Shown in pieces: positions 1 through 6,748 of a stretch of DNA of 32,007 nucleotides; positions within the stretch are counted from its first letter, which is position 1, and every line of letters starts with the position of its first letter. The position numbers and the translations under genes were made by a program. The notes below the pieces were generated by a model. It was given only the letters and a program-made list of their open reading frames with translations. It made no database searches and was not told the DNA's origin. The DNA comes from Collinsella aerofaciens (GTDB lineage: Bacteria > Actinomycetota > Coriobacteriia > Coriobacteriales > Coriobacteriaceae). Where the stretch lies: assembly GCF_902364355.1 (NCBI RefSeq), contig NZ_CABJDK010000014.1:1-32007 (forward strand), in the 5' to 3' direction.

Positions 1-38
1 TAATGTGCTTTCCGTCTTGCGCAGGACTGTAGAGCAGG
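1..38 (-). repeat. Edge-truncated copy of the conserved-core hairpin element
   Basis: Read on the minus strand, these bases match the core of the elements at 4723-4859 and 23077-23212: the stretch CCTGCTCTACAGTCCTGC, then a GACGGA-like segment and the start of the CACATTAA loop. Only about half of the core is inside the window. Bases from 39 onward should be one of its two flanking arms; as in the full copies, the core-proximal end is AT-rich and the distal end is GC-rich. The partner arm would lie left of the window. The short open frame crossing this stretch (5-196) is not considered a gene. Confidence 0.65.
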
Positions 39-178
39 AAAGTTCATATGCGCCGCCCGGCTCCCGCGGCTCCCGAGGGGTATCTCCCATGCAAAAACTT
101 TTGTTGGGTAAAGTCCGAGGTCAGTGGCGTTTTATAACGAGAAATTCAAAAAAGTTGAAAATCCATTACAAATTTGCG

Positions 179-207
179 TTGACTTTAGGTAACTAAAGTT
201 TCATACT
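179..207 (+). promoter_or_regulatory. Promoter of cstA with palindrome in the spacer
   Basis: TTGACT (179-184) and CATACT (202-207) are separated by exactly 17 bases, a good sigma-70-type pair. The spacer holds the inverted repeat ACTTTAG-GTAA-CTAAAGT (182-199), placed where a bound repressor or activator would affect polymerase. A start near 214 would give a 5' leader of about 235 nt before cstA. The regulator is unknown. Confidence 0.5.
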
Positions 208-213
208 CCTTTT

Positions 214-448
214 CAACCACTGGGGGATGTGAACACGCACGGATCGTTCACATCATGATTGAAGAGGATTTCTTAGACATGTTCACGCATCAGCTAAACA
301 TTATCAGTGTAGTAATTATCTGATGCGGGTTAGCACATACAGCTAGCCCGTACGATAACGGGCGGCTGATGAAGATGAGGGCCGTCGAGCGCAACCGACG
401 GCCCTCATTTTTTATGTCTAGGAAGTTCTTTTTAGAGGAGGAAATGTA
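214..448 (+). promoter_or_regulatory. Structured 5' leader of cstA, candidate attenuator
   Basis: The leader contains several inverted repeats in order: GATGTGAAC/GTTCACATC (226-234 and 246-254); GCATCAG (287-293), which can pair either with CTGATGC (320-326) or with CTGATG (366-371); GGGTTAGC/GCTAGCCC (327-334 and 342-349); CCCG/CGGG (347-350 and 359-362), overlapping the previous stem; and then an intrinsic terminator at 377-413. Mutually exclusive pairings just upstream of a terminator are typical of riboswitch-like or protein-controlled attenuation. I could not match it to a riboswitch family I know. A strong ribosome-binding site (GAGGAGG) lies just before the ATG at 449. Confidence 0.45.
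377..413 (+). terminator. Intrinsic terminator in the cstA leader
   Basis: GAGGGCCGTCG (377-387) and CGACGGCCCTC (396-406) form a perfect 11-bp stem with an 8-nt loop, followed by ATTTTTT. No convincing gene precedes it in the window, so it most likely terminates cstA transcripts early and acts as the expression platform of the leader. It could also end a gene lying left of the window. Confidence 0.75.
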
Positions 449-2338
449 ATGAACGGAGTTTTGCTCATGGTTGTGGCCGCGGCGGTGCTCGCCTGTGGCT
501 ATCTGGGCTACGGCCGCTGGCTGGCCAACAAGTGGGGCGTTGACAAAGAGGCCCTCACGCCGGCCAAGCGCATGAAGGACGGCAAGAGCTTCTCGCCCGT
601 CTCCGCCTTTACCGCGTTCTCGCACCAGTTCAGCTCGATCTGCGGTGCTGGCCCTGTCACGGGTACGATCGTCGCCATGGCCTTTGGCTGGCTGCCCGTC
701 GTGCTCTGGGTCCTCGTCGGCGGCATCTTCTTTGGCGCCGTCCACGACTTTGGTGCTCTGTACGCTTCGATGAAGAACAACGGCAAGTCCCTGGCCCAGC
801 TCATCGAGAAATACATCGGCAAGACCGGCCGTCGCCTGTTCCTGCTGTTCTGCTGGTTGTTCTGCATCATCGTCATCGCCGCTTTCACCGACATGGTCTG
901 CAAGACGTTCATGTTCACCTCGGTCGTTGACGCTTCTGGCGCTGCCACCGGTGCTATCGACTTCACCAAGTCCTATGCCGCCGGCTGCGCTGGTACCATC
1001 TCCATCCTGTTCACCTTCGTCGCTATCGCCTTTGGTTGGGCCCAGAAGAAGTTCAACCTCACCGGCGCTGCCGAGTTTGTCACTGGCGTGGTGCTCATGG
1101 TTCTCATGTTCGCCGTCGGTATGCAGTTCCCGGTCTACCTGGATAAGTTCCAGTGGTTCGCCGTCGTCATGGTCTACCTGGTCTTCGCTGGCGCTATGCC
1201 CATCCAGATGCTCAAGACCCCTCGCGACTACCTCACTTCCATCATGATGATCGTCATGATCGCCTGCGCTGTCCTCGGTATCGTCGTCCTGGGTGTTAAC
1301 GGCCAGGCCACCATCACCGCTCCGGCCTTTACCGGCTTCTCCAGCGCTTCTGGCATGATGTTCCCGGTCCTGTTTGTTTCCGTTGCCTGCGGTGCCCTCT
1401 CCGGCTTCCACAGCCTCGTTTCTTCTGGTACCTCCTCCAAGCAGGTCGAGAAGGAGCAGGACGCCGTCAAGGTCGGTTATGGCGCCATGATCGTCGAGTC
1501 CTTCGTCGGCATCCTTGCCATCATCGTCGCCGGCATCATGTTCTCCGATATGAACACCGCCGGTACCGGCGCCCTCAACGCTGGTGTCGCTTCCACCCCG
1601 TTCCAGATCTTCGCCGCTGGCATCTCCCGCGGTATGCAGGCCTTCGGTGTTGACGGCACGCTCGCTACCGTCTTCATGACTATGAACGTCTCCGCTCTGG
1701 CCCTGACCTCGCTCGACGCCGTCGCCCGCATCGCCCGCACCTCGTTCTCCGAGTTCTTTGCCCAGACCAACGATGCTCTGGCCATCGAGTCCAAGGCCGG
1801 CTACATGAAGGTTCTCGGCAACCCCTGGTTCGCCACGGTCGTCACCCTGCTTCCCGGTCTCGCCCTCGCCTTTGGCGGCTATGCCAACATCTGGCCGCTC
1901 TTTGGTGCTTCCAACCAGCTGCTCGGCGGCATGACCATGATCACCCTCGCCGTGTTCTGCAAGTGCACCGGCCGCAAGGGCTGGATGCTCTACGTGCCCG
2001 TCGCCTTCCTGCTCTGCTGCACCTTCACCTCGCTGGTCCAGAGCGCCATGGGCTGCATGACCGCTGTCCAGGCTTACGGCTTCTTCGGCACCATCCCGGC
2101 TACCGCCACCACGGCCGCCGTCTCCGTCGCCGCCACCAAGGGCCTGCAGCTCGTTTTCGCCGTCCTGCTGATGGTCCTGGGCCTCATCGTTGCCGTCAAC
2201 TGTCTCAAGGAGTTCTTCGGCAAGGAGGCCGGCTCCATGCCCGACGAGGAGCCCGAGTGGTCCGAGATGGGCAAGGCCGAGTACGGTCGCGCCGCTGCCG
2301 CTGAGGCTCCTGCCGACGCCGAGGCCGCTAAGGCCTAG
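449..2338 (+). CDS. cstA: CstA-family carbon starvation/pyruvate transporter
   Basis: A 629-residue polytopic membrane protein of the CstA family. Members take up pyruvate (BtsT, CstA) and have been linked to peptide uptake under carbon limitation. Many hydrophobic helices run from residue 1 to about 585, starting with a segment followed by GYLGYGRWLANK. The conserved early region FTAFSHQFSSICGAGPVTG and the loop FGASNQLLGGMTM are family hallmarks. The acidic, alanine-rich C-terminal tail (about residues 595-629) is probably cytosolic. The protein is shorter than E. coli CstA (about 700 residues), as is common outside Proteobacteria. The ATG at 449 has an excellent ribosome-binding site. The gene is monocistronic: a leader terminator precedes it and a strong terminator follows at 2381. 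The family call is firm; the substrate is inferred. Confidence 0.88.
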   Translation: MNGVLLMVVAAAVLACGYLGYGRWLANKWGVDKEALTPAKRMKDGKSFSPVSAFTAFSHQFSSICGAGPVTGTIVAMAFGWLPVVLWVLVGGIFFGAVHDFGALYASMKNNGKSLAQLIEKYIGKTGRRLFLLFCWLFCIIVIAAFTDMVCKTFMFTSVVDASGAATGAIDFTKSYAAGCAGTISILFTFVAIAFGWAQKKFNLTGAAEFVTGVVLMVLMFAVGMQFPVYLDKFQWFAVVMVYLVFAGAMPIQMLKTPRDYLTSIMMIVMIACAVLGIVVLGVNGQATITAPAFTGFSSASGMMFPVLFVSVACGALSGFHSLVSSGTSSKQVEKEQDAVKVGYGAMIVESFVGILAIIVAGIMFSDMNTAGTGALNAGVASTPFQIFAAGISRGMQAFGVDGTLATVFMTMNVSALALTSLDAVARIARTSFSEFFAQTNDALAIESKAGYMKVLGNPWFATVVTLLPGLALAFGGYANIWPLFGASNQLLGGMTMITLAVFCKCTGRKGWMLYVPVAFLLCCTFTSLVQSAMGCMTAVQAYGFFGTIPATATTAAVSVAATKGLQLVFAVLLMVLGLIVAVNCLKEFFGKEAGSMPDEEPEWSEMGKAEYGRAAAAEAPADAEAAKA

Positions 2339-2380
2339 TCGGTCGGACGGGTTGAATCTCCCATCTATTTGACTCGGAAA

Positions 2381-2416
2381 GACCGGGTCCGCAATCAAGC
2401 GGACCCGGTCTTTTTT
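2381..2416 (+). terminator. Terminator after cstA
   Basis: GACCGGGTCCGC (2381-2392) pairs perfectly with GCGGACCCGGTC (2399-2410) around a 6-nt loop, and six T residues follow. Confidence 0.9.
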
Positions 2417-2521
2417 CTTGTGATAACAGGTGGTGCAAGGGCGTTCTCGCAGATGTTTTGCGTGGATAGGCTCGTGCGTTGTACCATATGGACGTATATG
2501 TGTGCATATGAAAGGGGCCCC

Positions 2522-4714
2522 GTGGCCAAGACGGTATATTCCGATAATCAAAACAATGTCGATGCTCTGGCTGAGCGTCTGAGCAGCCAGACGTCGCTTT
2601 CTGCCGAGCGCGCCAAGCTGGTTGCCTACGACCTGCTCTGCCGCAAGGCGCTCAAGATTAAGTCGAGCGCGCTGGCGCAGATTTTCCGCTCCGTCGATAA
2701 GGAATGCGATACCAAGGCGATGCGCGATGAGCTTATCGCGGCAAATATCGTGACCAAGATCGAGGGCAGCGGCATTAACGGGCGCCCGGCGTTCTATACC
2801 ATCAATGTCGAGATCCGCGATGCCCAGGAGCAGCCTGCCGAGTCCGTCGAAGATTTTGTCGTCGAGGATTCCGCTGACGTGCCTGCTGTGGAAGAAGTTG
2901 CTCCGCGTGAGCATGTTGATACCGATGAGTTGCTCGATGAGAACGTCGTGCGTGCCTTTACGGCCAAGGCAGGGCGCGGCGGTTTTGGCGGGGGTGGCAA
3001 GCGCGATGCGCAGCGTCGCGCCCAGCAGGAGCGCTTCCGTCGCGCCGTTGCTCGAAAGGGTGAGACGGATGCCGAGGCTGTTGAGAACGAGGTTGCTGCC
3101 GAGTCGCAGAGGCCCGCGAAGGAGCAAAAGCCCGTGGAGGCCCAGGAGCCCCAGCGTCGCCGTGGTGCCCACTTTAAGGCTGCGCAGCAGGATGTCGCGC
3201 ATGAGGTTGAAGAGCTTTCCGAGGCCGCAGACGATGTTGAGGAGTCTGCCAAGAAGGCCCCGGGCTCATGTCGTCCCGGACGTGGTTTTGCGAGGCGCGC
3301 GTATCCCGTAAGGCGTCAGGAGAAGGGCGAGCCGGCTCCGACCGCTCAGGCCGAGAAGGCCGAACAAACCGAGAAAACCGTTGAGCCGGCGGCTCGCGAG
3401 CAGCAACCTTCCGAGTCGCAGCCTGCGGCTGACACTGAGGTCAAAGCTCAACAGACCGCTGATAAGCAGGCGGGGGAGAGCGCCTCAGGCAAGCCCCGCC
3501 GTCGTCGTCACCGCGGCGGTCGTGGCTCAAATGCCGAGGCCGCGGCCGAGAAGACAGCGACACAAAACGGAGATGAGAAGGCCGAGACTCCGGTGGATCA
3601 GGTCAAGCGCCAGCCGGCGAAGGAGGCCAAGTCCGATCGTCCGCAAAAGCGCTCGTCTGCGCCCAAGCAGGAACGTAATACCCGGGCAGATTCCAAGCGT
3701 AAGCCTCATGCACAGGCTGAGCCTGCCGCGGCTGATAGTGCTACCCAGCAGCCCGAGTCGGCCGTCCACGGCGAGGTATCGGCGTTTGCCCTTGCCCGCG
3801 TTTTGGGCAGGCAGCTGCTCAAAGTTGTCCCTACGCCTACGGCGCTCTCTAAGATCAAGGAACAGCAGACTCAAATTGTTAAGGTCGAGGGCAAGGACGG
3901 CAAAAAGGCGCCGCAGCGCACTCAGCACAACGAGATGTCCAACCGCAAGATTGCCGAGGAAATCGCAATCATCCAGGCTTGGATCGAGCAAAACCGAGGT
4001 GCCGATACGCCGGTTGCCTCGCGCCGCCAGCGTGCCTACCAGATTTTTAACGACGAGAAGGCTTTTGACGGCAAGCACGGTGAGCGCCTGATAAGGCGCA
4101 TGACCGAAAAGGGCATCAGCATGCAGGCGATCAAGGTCGCCCCCAACCGCCCCGTGCACTTTACGGGTTTCTTTACGCTGGGCGCCGATAAGCCGTTCAT
4201 TATGGTCGAGAACCTGGACACCTACGACGAGATCGTCAGGCTGCTGCGTGGCCGCAAGCACGCCAAGCTCTTTGGCATCAAGGTGGGCGGCGTGATTTTT
4301 GGCGGCGGATGCAAGGCGAGCGTCTCGCATGCCCTGGACGATTATCTGGCCGAGATCGGCTATCGCTTTAACTACGTCTACTACGTGGGCGATATCGACC
4401 GCGAGGGCGCGCGCATCGTCGAGCAGGCTCGCAATGCCAATGTGGTTGAGATTCGCCTGCATGCCGGTATGTACCGCGCCATGCTCGCCGAGCATAAGCG
4501 TCGCGTGAAGGCCGGCGGCGAGTGCGAGCGCGCGGCTGCCAACCAGGGCGTGCCGCAGAACTTGGCGGCGACGATCAAGGATCTGCCCATGGTCACGCGC
4601 GTGCAGTTCCGCAATGTGCTACGTGAAGGCGGGCGCATTCCGCAGGAGATTCTGATGACCGCCGACTATCGGGATGGCGACTCGGGAAGCTTCGACCGCA
4701 TGCTGAACAACTAA
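2522..4714 (+). CDS. RGG-linker protein with C-terminal JetD-like TOPRIM domain
   Basis: About 730 residues. I chose the GTG at 2522 (MAKTVYSDNQNN...) because AAAGGGG lies just upstream (2511-2517); an in-frame ATG at 2498 is the alternative. A compact N-terminal region (about residues 10-100) looks helical, perhaps winged-helix. A long low-complexity linker (about 100-430) is rich in Glu, Ala, Lys, Gln and Pro, with a basic RGG tract near residues 326-335. The C-terminal part contains YQIFNDEKAF, then IMVEN (Glu563), VIFGGG (about 591-596) and YYVGDIDREG (Asp624, Asp626). This Glu...GGG...GDxDxxG order fits a TOPRIM fold and most resembles the C-terminal domain of Wadjet JetD (DUF2220), including the preceding FxDEK element. 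No jetA, jetB or jetC gene is nearby. The role is unknown: nuclease, RNA-binding factor or solitary derivative are possible. Possible weak promoter: TTGCGT 2458, TACCAT 2482. Confidence 0.6.
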   Translation: MAKTVYSDNQNNVDALAERLSSQTSLSAERAKLVAYDLLCRKALKIKSSALAQIFRSVDKECDTKAMRDELIAANIVTKIEGSGINGRPAFYTINVEIRDAQEQPAESVEDFVVEDSADVPAVEEVAPREHVDTDELLDENVVRAFTAKAGRGGFGGGGKRDAQRRAQQERFRRAVARKGETDAEAVENEVAAESQRPAKEQKPVEAQEPQRRRGAHFKAAQQDVAHEVEELSEAADDVEESAKKAPGSCRPGRGFARRAYPVRRQEKGEPAPTAQAEKAEQTEKTVEPAAREQQPSESQPAADTEVKAQQTADKQAGESASGKPRRRRHRGGRGSNAEAAAEKTATQNGDEKAETPVDQVKRQPAKEAKSDRPQKRSSAPKQERNTRADSKRKPHAQAEPAAADSATQQPESAVHGEVSAFALARVLGRQLLKVVPTPTALSKIKEQQTQIVKVEGKDGKKAPQRTQHNEMSNRKIAEEIAIIQAWIEQNRGADTPVASRRQRAYQIFNDEKAFDGKHGERLIRRMTEKGISMQAIKVAPNRPVHFTGFFTLGADKPFIMVENLDTYDEIVRLLRGRKHAKLFGIKVGGVIFGGGCKASVSHALDDYLAEIGYRFNYVYYVGDIDREGARIVEQARNANVVEIRLHAGMYRAMLAEHKRRVKAGGECERAAANQGVPQNLAATIKDLPMVTRVQFRNVLREGGRIPQEILMTADYRDGDSGSFDRMLNN

Positions 4715-4722
4715 ATTCCGCC

Positions 4723-4859
4723 GGCCCCGGGAGAGCGGGGACACCGGCTTAGGTTTCCTGCTCTACAGTCCTGCTCACGACGGAGGCCACATTAAGTGGC
4801 CTCCTGTTCGTGCGGAACTCGCGATAAACCTAAGCCGGTGTCCCCGCTCTCCCGGGGCC
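4723..4859. repeat. Hairpin element copy 1: 34-nt perfect arms, conserved core
   Basis: The left arm 4723-4756 and right arm 4826-4859 are perfect reverse complements over 34 nt (outer end GGCCCCGGGAGAG, inner end CTTAGGTTT). The 69-nt core 4757-4825 is nearly the same as the core at 23110-23179, and contains its own hairpin around GGAGGCCAC/GTGGCCTCC. The arms share no sequence with those of the other copy. It starts 8 bases after the preceding gene's stop codon, so the transcript could end in or be protected by this very stable hairpin; there is no T-run. Confidence 0.85.
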
Positions 4860-4962
4860 TGTCGTGGCTTGGCCGTTGCATGCGGCTCGCTTTTCGGAAC
4901 GGGGCTGACGGACACGTTCCGAAATCTACCACCGTCGCTGTACAGGGTGTCTATAAAGAGCC

Positions 4963-5192
4963 GTGGCCAAAAAACGGCAAATATGAGTACTGATACTCTT
5001 TTAGTAGCAGTAATTTTGACCACATTTAAGGTGATTTGACGTGTCGATCGAGCAGATAAGCTGCCGTATCTCCTCAAGTGTTCATTAAAGGAAGACCTTG
5101 ATGCGAATAAATCTCATTAAGATCTTCTTTTATTAACGAAAATAATGTAGCTACAACGGTAACAGTACTCATATTTGCCGTTTTTTGGCCAC
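4963..5192. repeat. 30-nt inverted repeat bracketing an AT-rich 170-nt insert
   Basis: Bases 4963-4992 (GTGGCCAAAAAACGGCAAAT...) and 5163-5192 are perfect reverse complements over 30 nt. The 170 nt between them are much more AT-rich than the surrounding DNA and carry no open frame that I accept. They include an inner stem with G-U pairs, GAAGACCTTGATG (5091-5103) against CATTAAGATCTTC (5115-5127), followed by a T-rich stretch that resembles a terminator on the plus strand. This could be a small non-autonomous mobile element or a small RNA locus. No transposase or clear target duplication is visible. Confidence 0.75.
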
Positions 5193-5227
5193 AGTCCTTC
5201 GGAGGGTCCTCGAAAATAGTCCCGAGC

Positions 5228-5282
5228 CGGCACTTGGGGACGTTCCTATAATGCCGGCACTTAGGAGCGTCCCCAAGTGCCG
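5228..5282. repeat. Hairpin repeat with GGCACTTGGGGACG arms
   Basis: Bases 5228-5247 and 5263-5282 are inverted copies over 20 nt with one mismatch. The first 15 nt (CGGCACTTGGGGACG) are perfect. The 15-nt loop carries another direct copy of GCCGGCACTT. There is no T-run, so it is more like an intergenic palindromic repeat than a terminator. Confidence 0.75.
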
Positions 5283-5287
5283 ACACC

Positions 5288-5539
5288 GCGTCTGCCTGCG
5301 GCGGCCGCGCCCCGCTGCGTCGCTCCGCACCCTTGCGGGTTCGAATCCCTCCGCTTGGCGGCGTTGGCTCGATTTGCTTGACGTGAGGGGCTCTTGGCTG
5401 GTGTGGGACGGAGGGATTCCGCGTCCGCCTGGTCGGCGGCCGCGCCCCGCTGCGTCGCTTCGCTCCTTGCGTGCTGCGCTGGAAAACGCTTCGCGTTTCC
5501 TCAGCTCCGCACCCTTGCGGGTTCGAATTCCTCCGCTTG
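5288..5539. repeat. Duplicated segment with tRNA-3'-end-like pieces
   Basis: Two direct copies are present. Segment A (GGCGGCCGCGCCCCGCTGCG and flanks) occurs at about 5288-5323 and 5421-5459. Segment B (CTCCGCACCCTTGCGGGTTC and onward) occurs at 5323-5357 and 5505-5539 with one mismatch. In the second copy A and B are separated by 45 extra bases (5460-5504). Segment B contains the T-loop-like GGTTCGAATCC. A 15-base stretch at 5405-5419 (GGGACGGAGGGATTC) is identical to the 3' end of the adjacent tRNA-Gln (5596-5610). Such copies of tRNA ends are typical of past integration or recombination at tRNA genes. Open frames across this region on both strands are regarded as spurious. Confidence 0.6.
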
Positions 5540-5549
5540 CCCACAAGAA

Positions 5550-5581
5550 AGCGCCCTGGGCCGTTATGGGCTTAGGGCGCT
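5550..5581 (-). terminator. Terminator after tRNA-Gln
   Basis: On the minus strand AGCGCCCTAAGCC and GGCCCAGGGCGCT form a 13-bp stem with G-U pairs and a 6-nt loop, followed by TTTCTTG. It lies just downstream of the tRNA and probably ends the tRNA transcript. Confidence 0.6.
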
Positions 5582-5590
5582 CAGTTTTAA

Positions 5591-5665
5591 TGGCTGGGAC
5601 GGAGGGATTCGAACCCCCAACAGCCGGCACCAAAAACCGGAGTTCTACCGTTGAACTACGTCCCA
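5591..5665 (-). tRNA. tRNA-Gln (anticodon TTG)
   Basis: The reverse complement folds as a 75-nt tRNA. The acceptor stem TGGGACG/CGTCCCA is followed by discriminator G and an encoded CCA. The D-arm is GTTCAACGGTAGAAC, the anticodon stem CCGGT/GCCGG encloses loop TTTTGGT (anticodon TTG, glutamine), and the T-loop is GGTTCGAATCC. It starts 38 bp after the stop codon of the upstream minus-strand gene and may be co-transcribed with it. Confidence 0.93.
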
Positions 5666-5703
5666 ATGTGTGGTGTTGCCCAAAAGCAACTCGTCTAGTT
5701 TAC

Positions 5704-6609
5704 CTAATCTGCGAGGGCATCGCAAACGCCGTCGAGTAGGCGTACGGCGAGCGTCTGCGCGTCGCTGGCCGTGAAGGTGCCGTTGTAGCGCGTCATGCCC
5801 GTGAGCTCAATGCGAATGCGAGCCGGCTTCTGCTGCGCGGCGACATTGGCGGTGCGGATGCGCTGGGCCAGGTTGTGGCACTCGGCGAGGGCAATCGTGG
5901 CGCGTGGCGCGGCGTCGGCGGGCAGCTCGTCGCTTGCGATCTCGAGCACCAGGTCAACGTCGGTTGGGACCTCGGAGTCGCAGAGCATCATGCCGCTGTT
6001 GTCGGTCGTTGCCGTGGCGATGTTCCACATGCGCGAAGCAACGCTGCGTGCGATGGGGTCCTCACCGATAACGGCGATCTGGAAGCGCTCGAGCACGTTG
6101 GCGGCGCGAGCAAAACCGATGCGGGACTCGGCTTCGGTGACCGAGGGCTTGCCCTCCCACACATGGTGCAGGCGGTTGATGTAGGCGTAGGTGTCCTGGA
6201 AGGCCATGCCGTCGGCAAACAGGCCGACATTTTCCTGGAACTGCTGCAGGGCGGCCTCGGTATGCGGACCAAAGTAGCCGTCGTCTTCGCCACAGGCAAA
6301 GCCCAAAACGTTGAGAGCGCGCTGCAGGGCCTGCACATCGGCGCCATGGAAATTGGGCATGCGCAGATACAGGGTGCGGTCGCCCAGCTTATACGAGGCG
6401 TCGACCAGGGCGCTCCAACAGGGGATATCGACGGCATGACCGGCAGCAAGGCCGCTGTCGAGCCTGAAGGTGCTGACGGCCTGCTCGGTGGTGGTGCCAA
6501 AGCGCTTGTCGACAACCTCGGCGTCATCGATTGTATAGCCGAGCTGCAGAAGGCGGGACTGAACATCCTCGACGGCTGCTCCCTGCATGCCCGTGGTAAT
6601 AGGTTCCAT
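5704..6609 (-). CDS. Peptidoglycan-binding protein, possible degenerate amidase
   Basis: 301 residues. Two peptidoglycan-binding type 1 modules follow one another: residues about 6-72 (GMQGAAVEDVQSRLLQLGY... FGTTTEQAVSTFR) and about 83-148 (GADVQALQRALNVLGF... FGPHTEAALQQFQ). The remainder (about 170-301) resembles the general layout of an N-acetylmuramoyl-L-alanine amidase domain as in mycobacterial CwlM, ending with RYNGTFTASDAQTLAVRLL, but I cannot see the full zinc-ligand set, so catalysis is doubtful. No signal peptide or membrane segment is visible, so it may act in the cytoplasm like CwlM, whose role in mycobacteria is regulatory; that role here is inference. The ATG at 6609 is preceded by AAAGGGG on the minus strand. 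A promoter lies at 6679-6707. Confidence 0.7.
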   Translation of the reverse strand: MEPITTGMQGAAVEDVQSRLLQLGYTIDDAEVVDKRFGTTTEQAVSTFRLDSGLAAGHAVDIPCWSALVDASYKLGDRTLYLRMPNFHGADVQALQRALNVLGFACGEDDGYFGPHTEAALQQFQENVGLFADGMAFQDTYAYINRLHHVWEGKPSVTEAESRIGFARAANVLERFQIAVIGEDPIARSVASRMWNIATATTDNSGMMLCDSEVPTDVDLVLEIASDELPADAAPRATIALAECHNLAQRIRTANVAAQQKPARIRIELTGMTRYNGTFTASDAQTLAVRLLDGVCDALAD

Positions 6610-6678
6610 GAACGAACCCCTTTCGGCGTACCATTCGTACTATTTTGAGCGTGTGTCGGATAGACAACGCGAGACAAT

Positions 6679-6707
6679 TTATAAACATGCACTCAATAGT
6701 GTAGCAA
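6679..6707 (-). promoter_or_regulatory. Promoter of the peptidoglycan-binding gene
   Basis: On the minus strand TTGCTA (6702-6707) and TTATAA (6679-6684) are spaced by 17 bases, about 70 bp before the ATG at 6609. The pair is of moderate quality, in an AT-rich gap. Confidence 0.45.
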
Positions 6708-6748
6708 CTTGTACCCAAACTCGCTGCCCACAGGTTTTATGACCCCCG

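Noticed and set aside
5..196. 63-codon open frame at the left edge
   Set aside because: It starts inside the repeat-element core, has no ribosome-binding site and no similarity to a known family.
290..3202. 970-codon open frame on the minus strand
   Set aside because: It runs opposite cstA and most of the following gene, has strongly biased low-complexity composition (Gly, Asp, Glu, Leu) and no recognisable domain. It is a by-product of GC-rich third positions in the genes on the other strand.
2522..4714. Complete Wadjet defence system
   Set aside because: Only the JetD-like C-terminal domain is visible; neighbouring genes are cstA and repeat DNA, with no condensin-like JetA, JetB or JetC.
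4963..5192. Insertion sequence
   Set aside because: The inverted repeats look like IS ends, but the insert is 170 nt with no transposase. At most it is a non-autonomous element, so it is listed as a repeat.
5074..5739. Short open frames through the repeat/tRNA region (peptides containing GGIRTRKGAE or DGGIRTP)
   Set aside because: These peptides are translations of tRNA T-arm-like sequence and repeats, a well-known type of spurious annotation.
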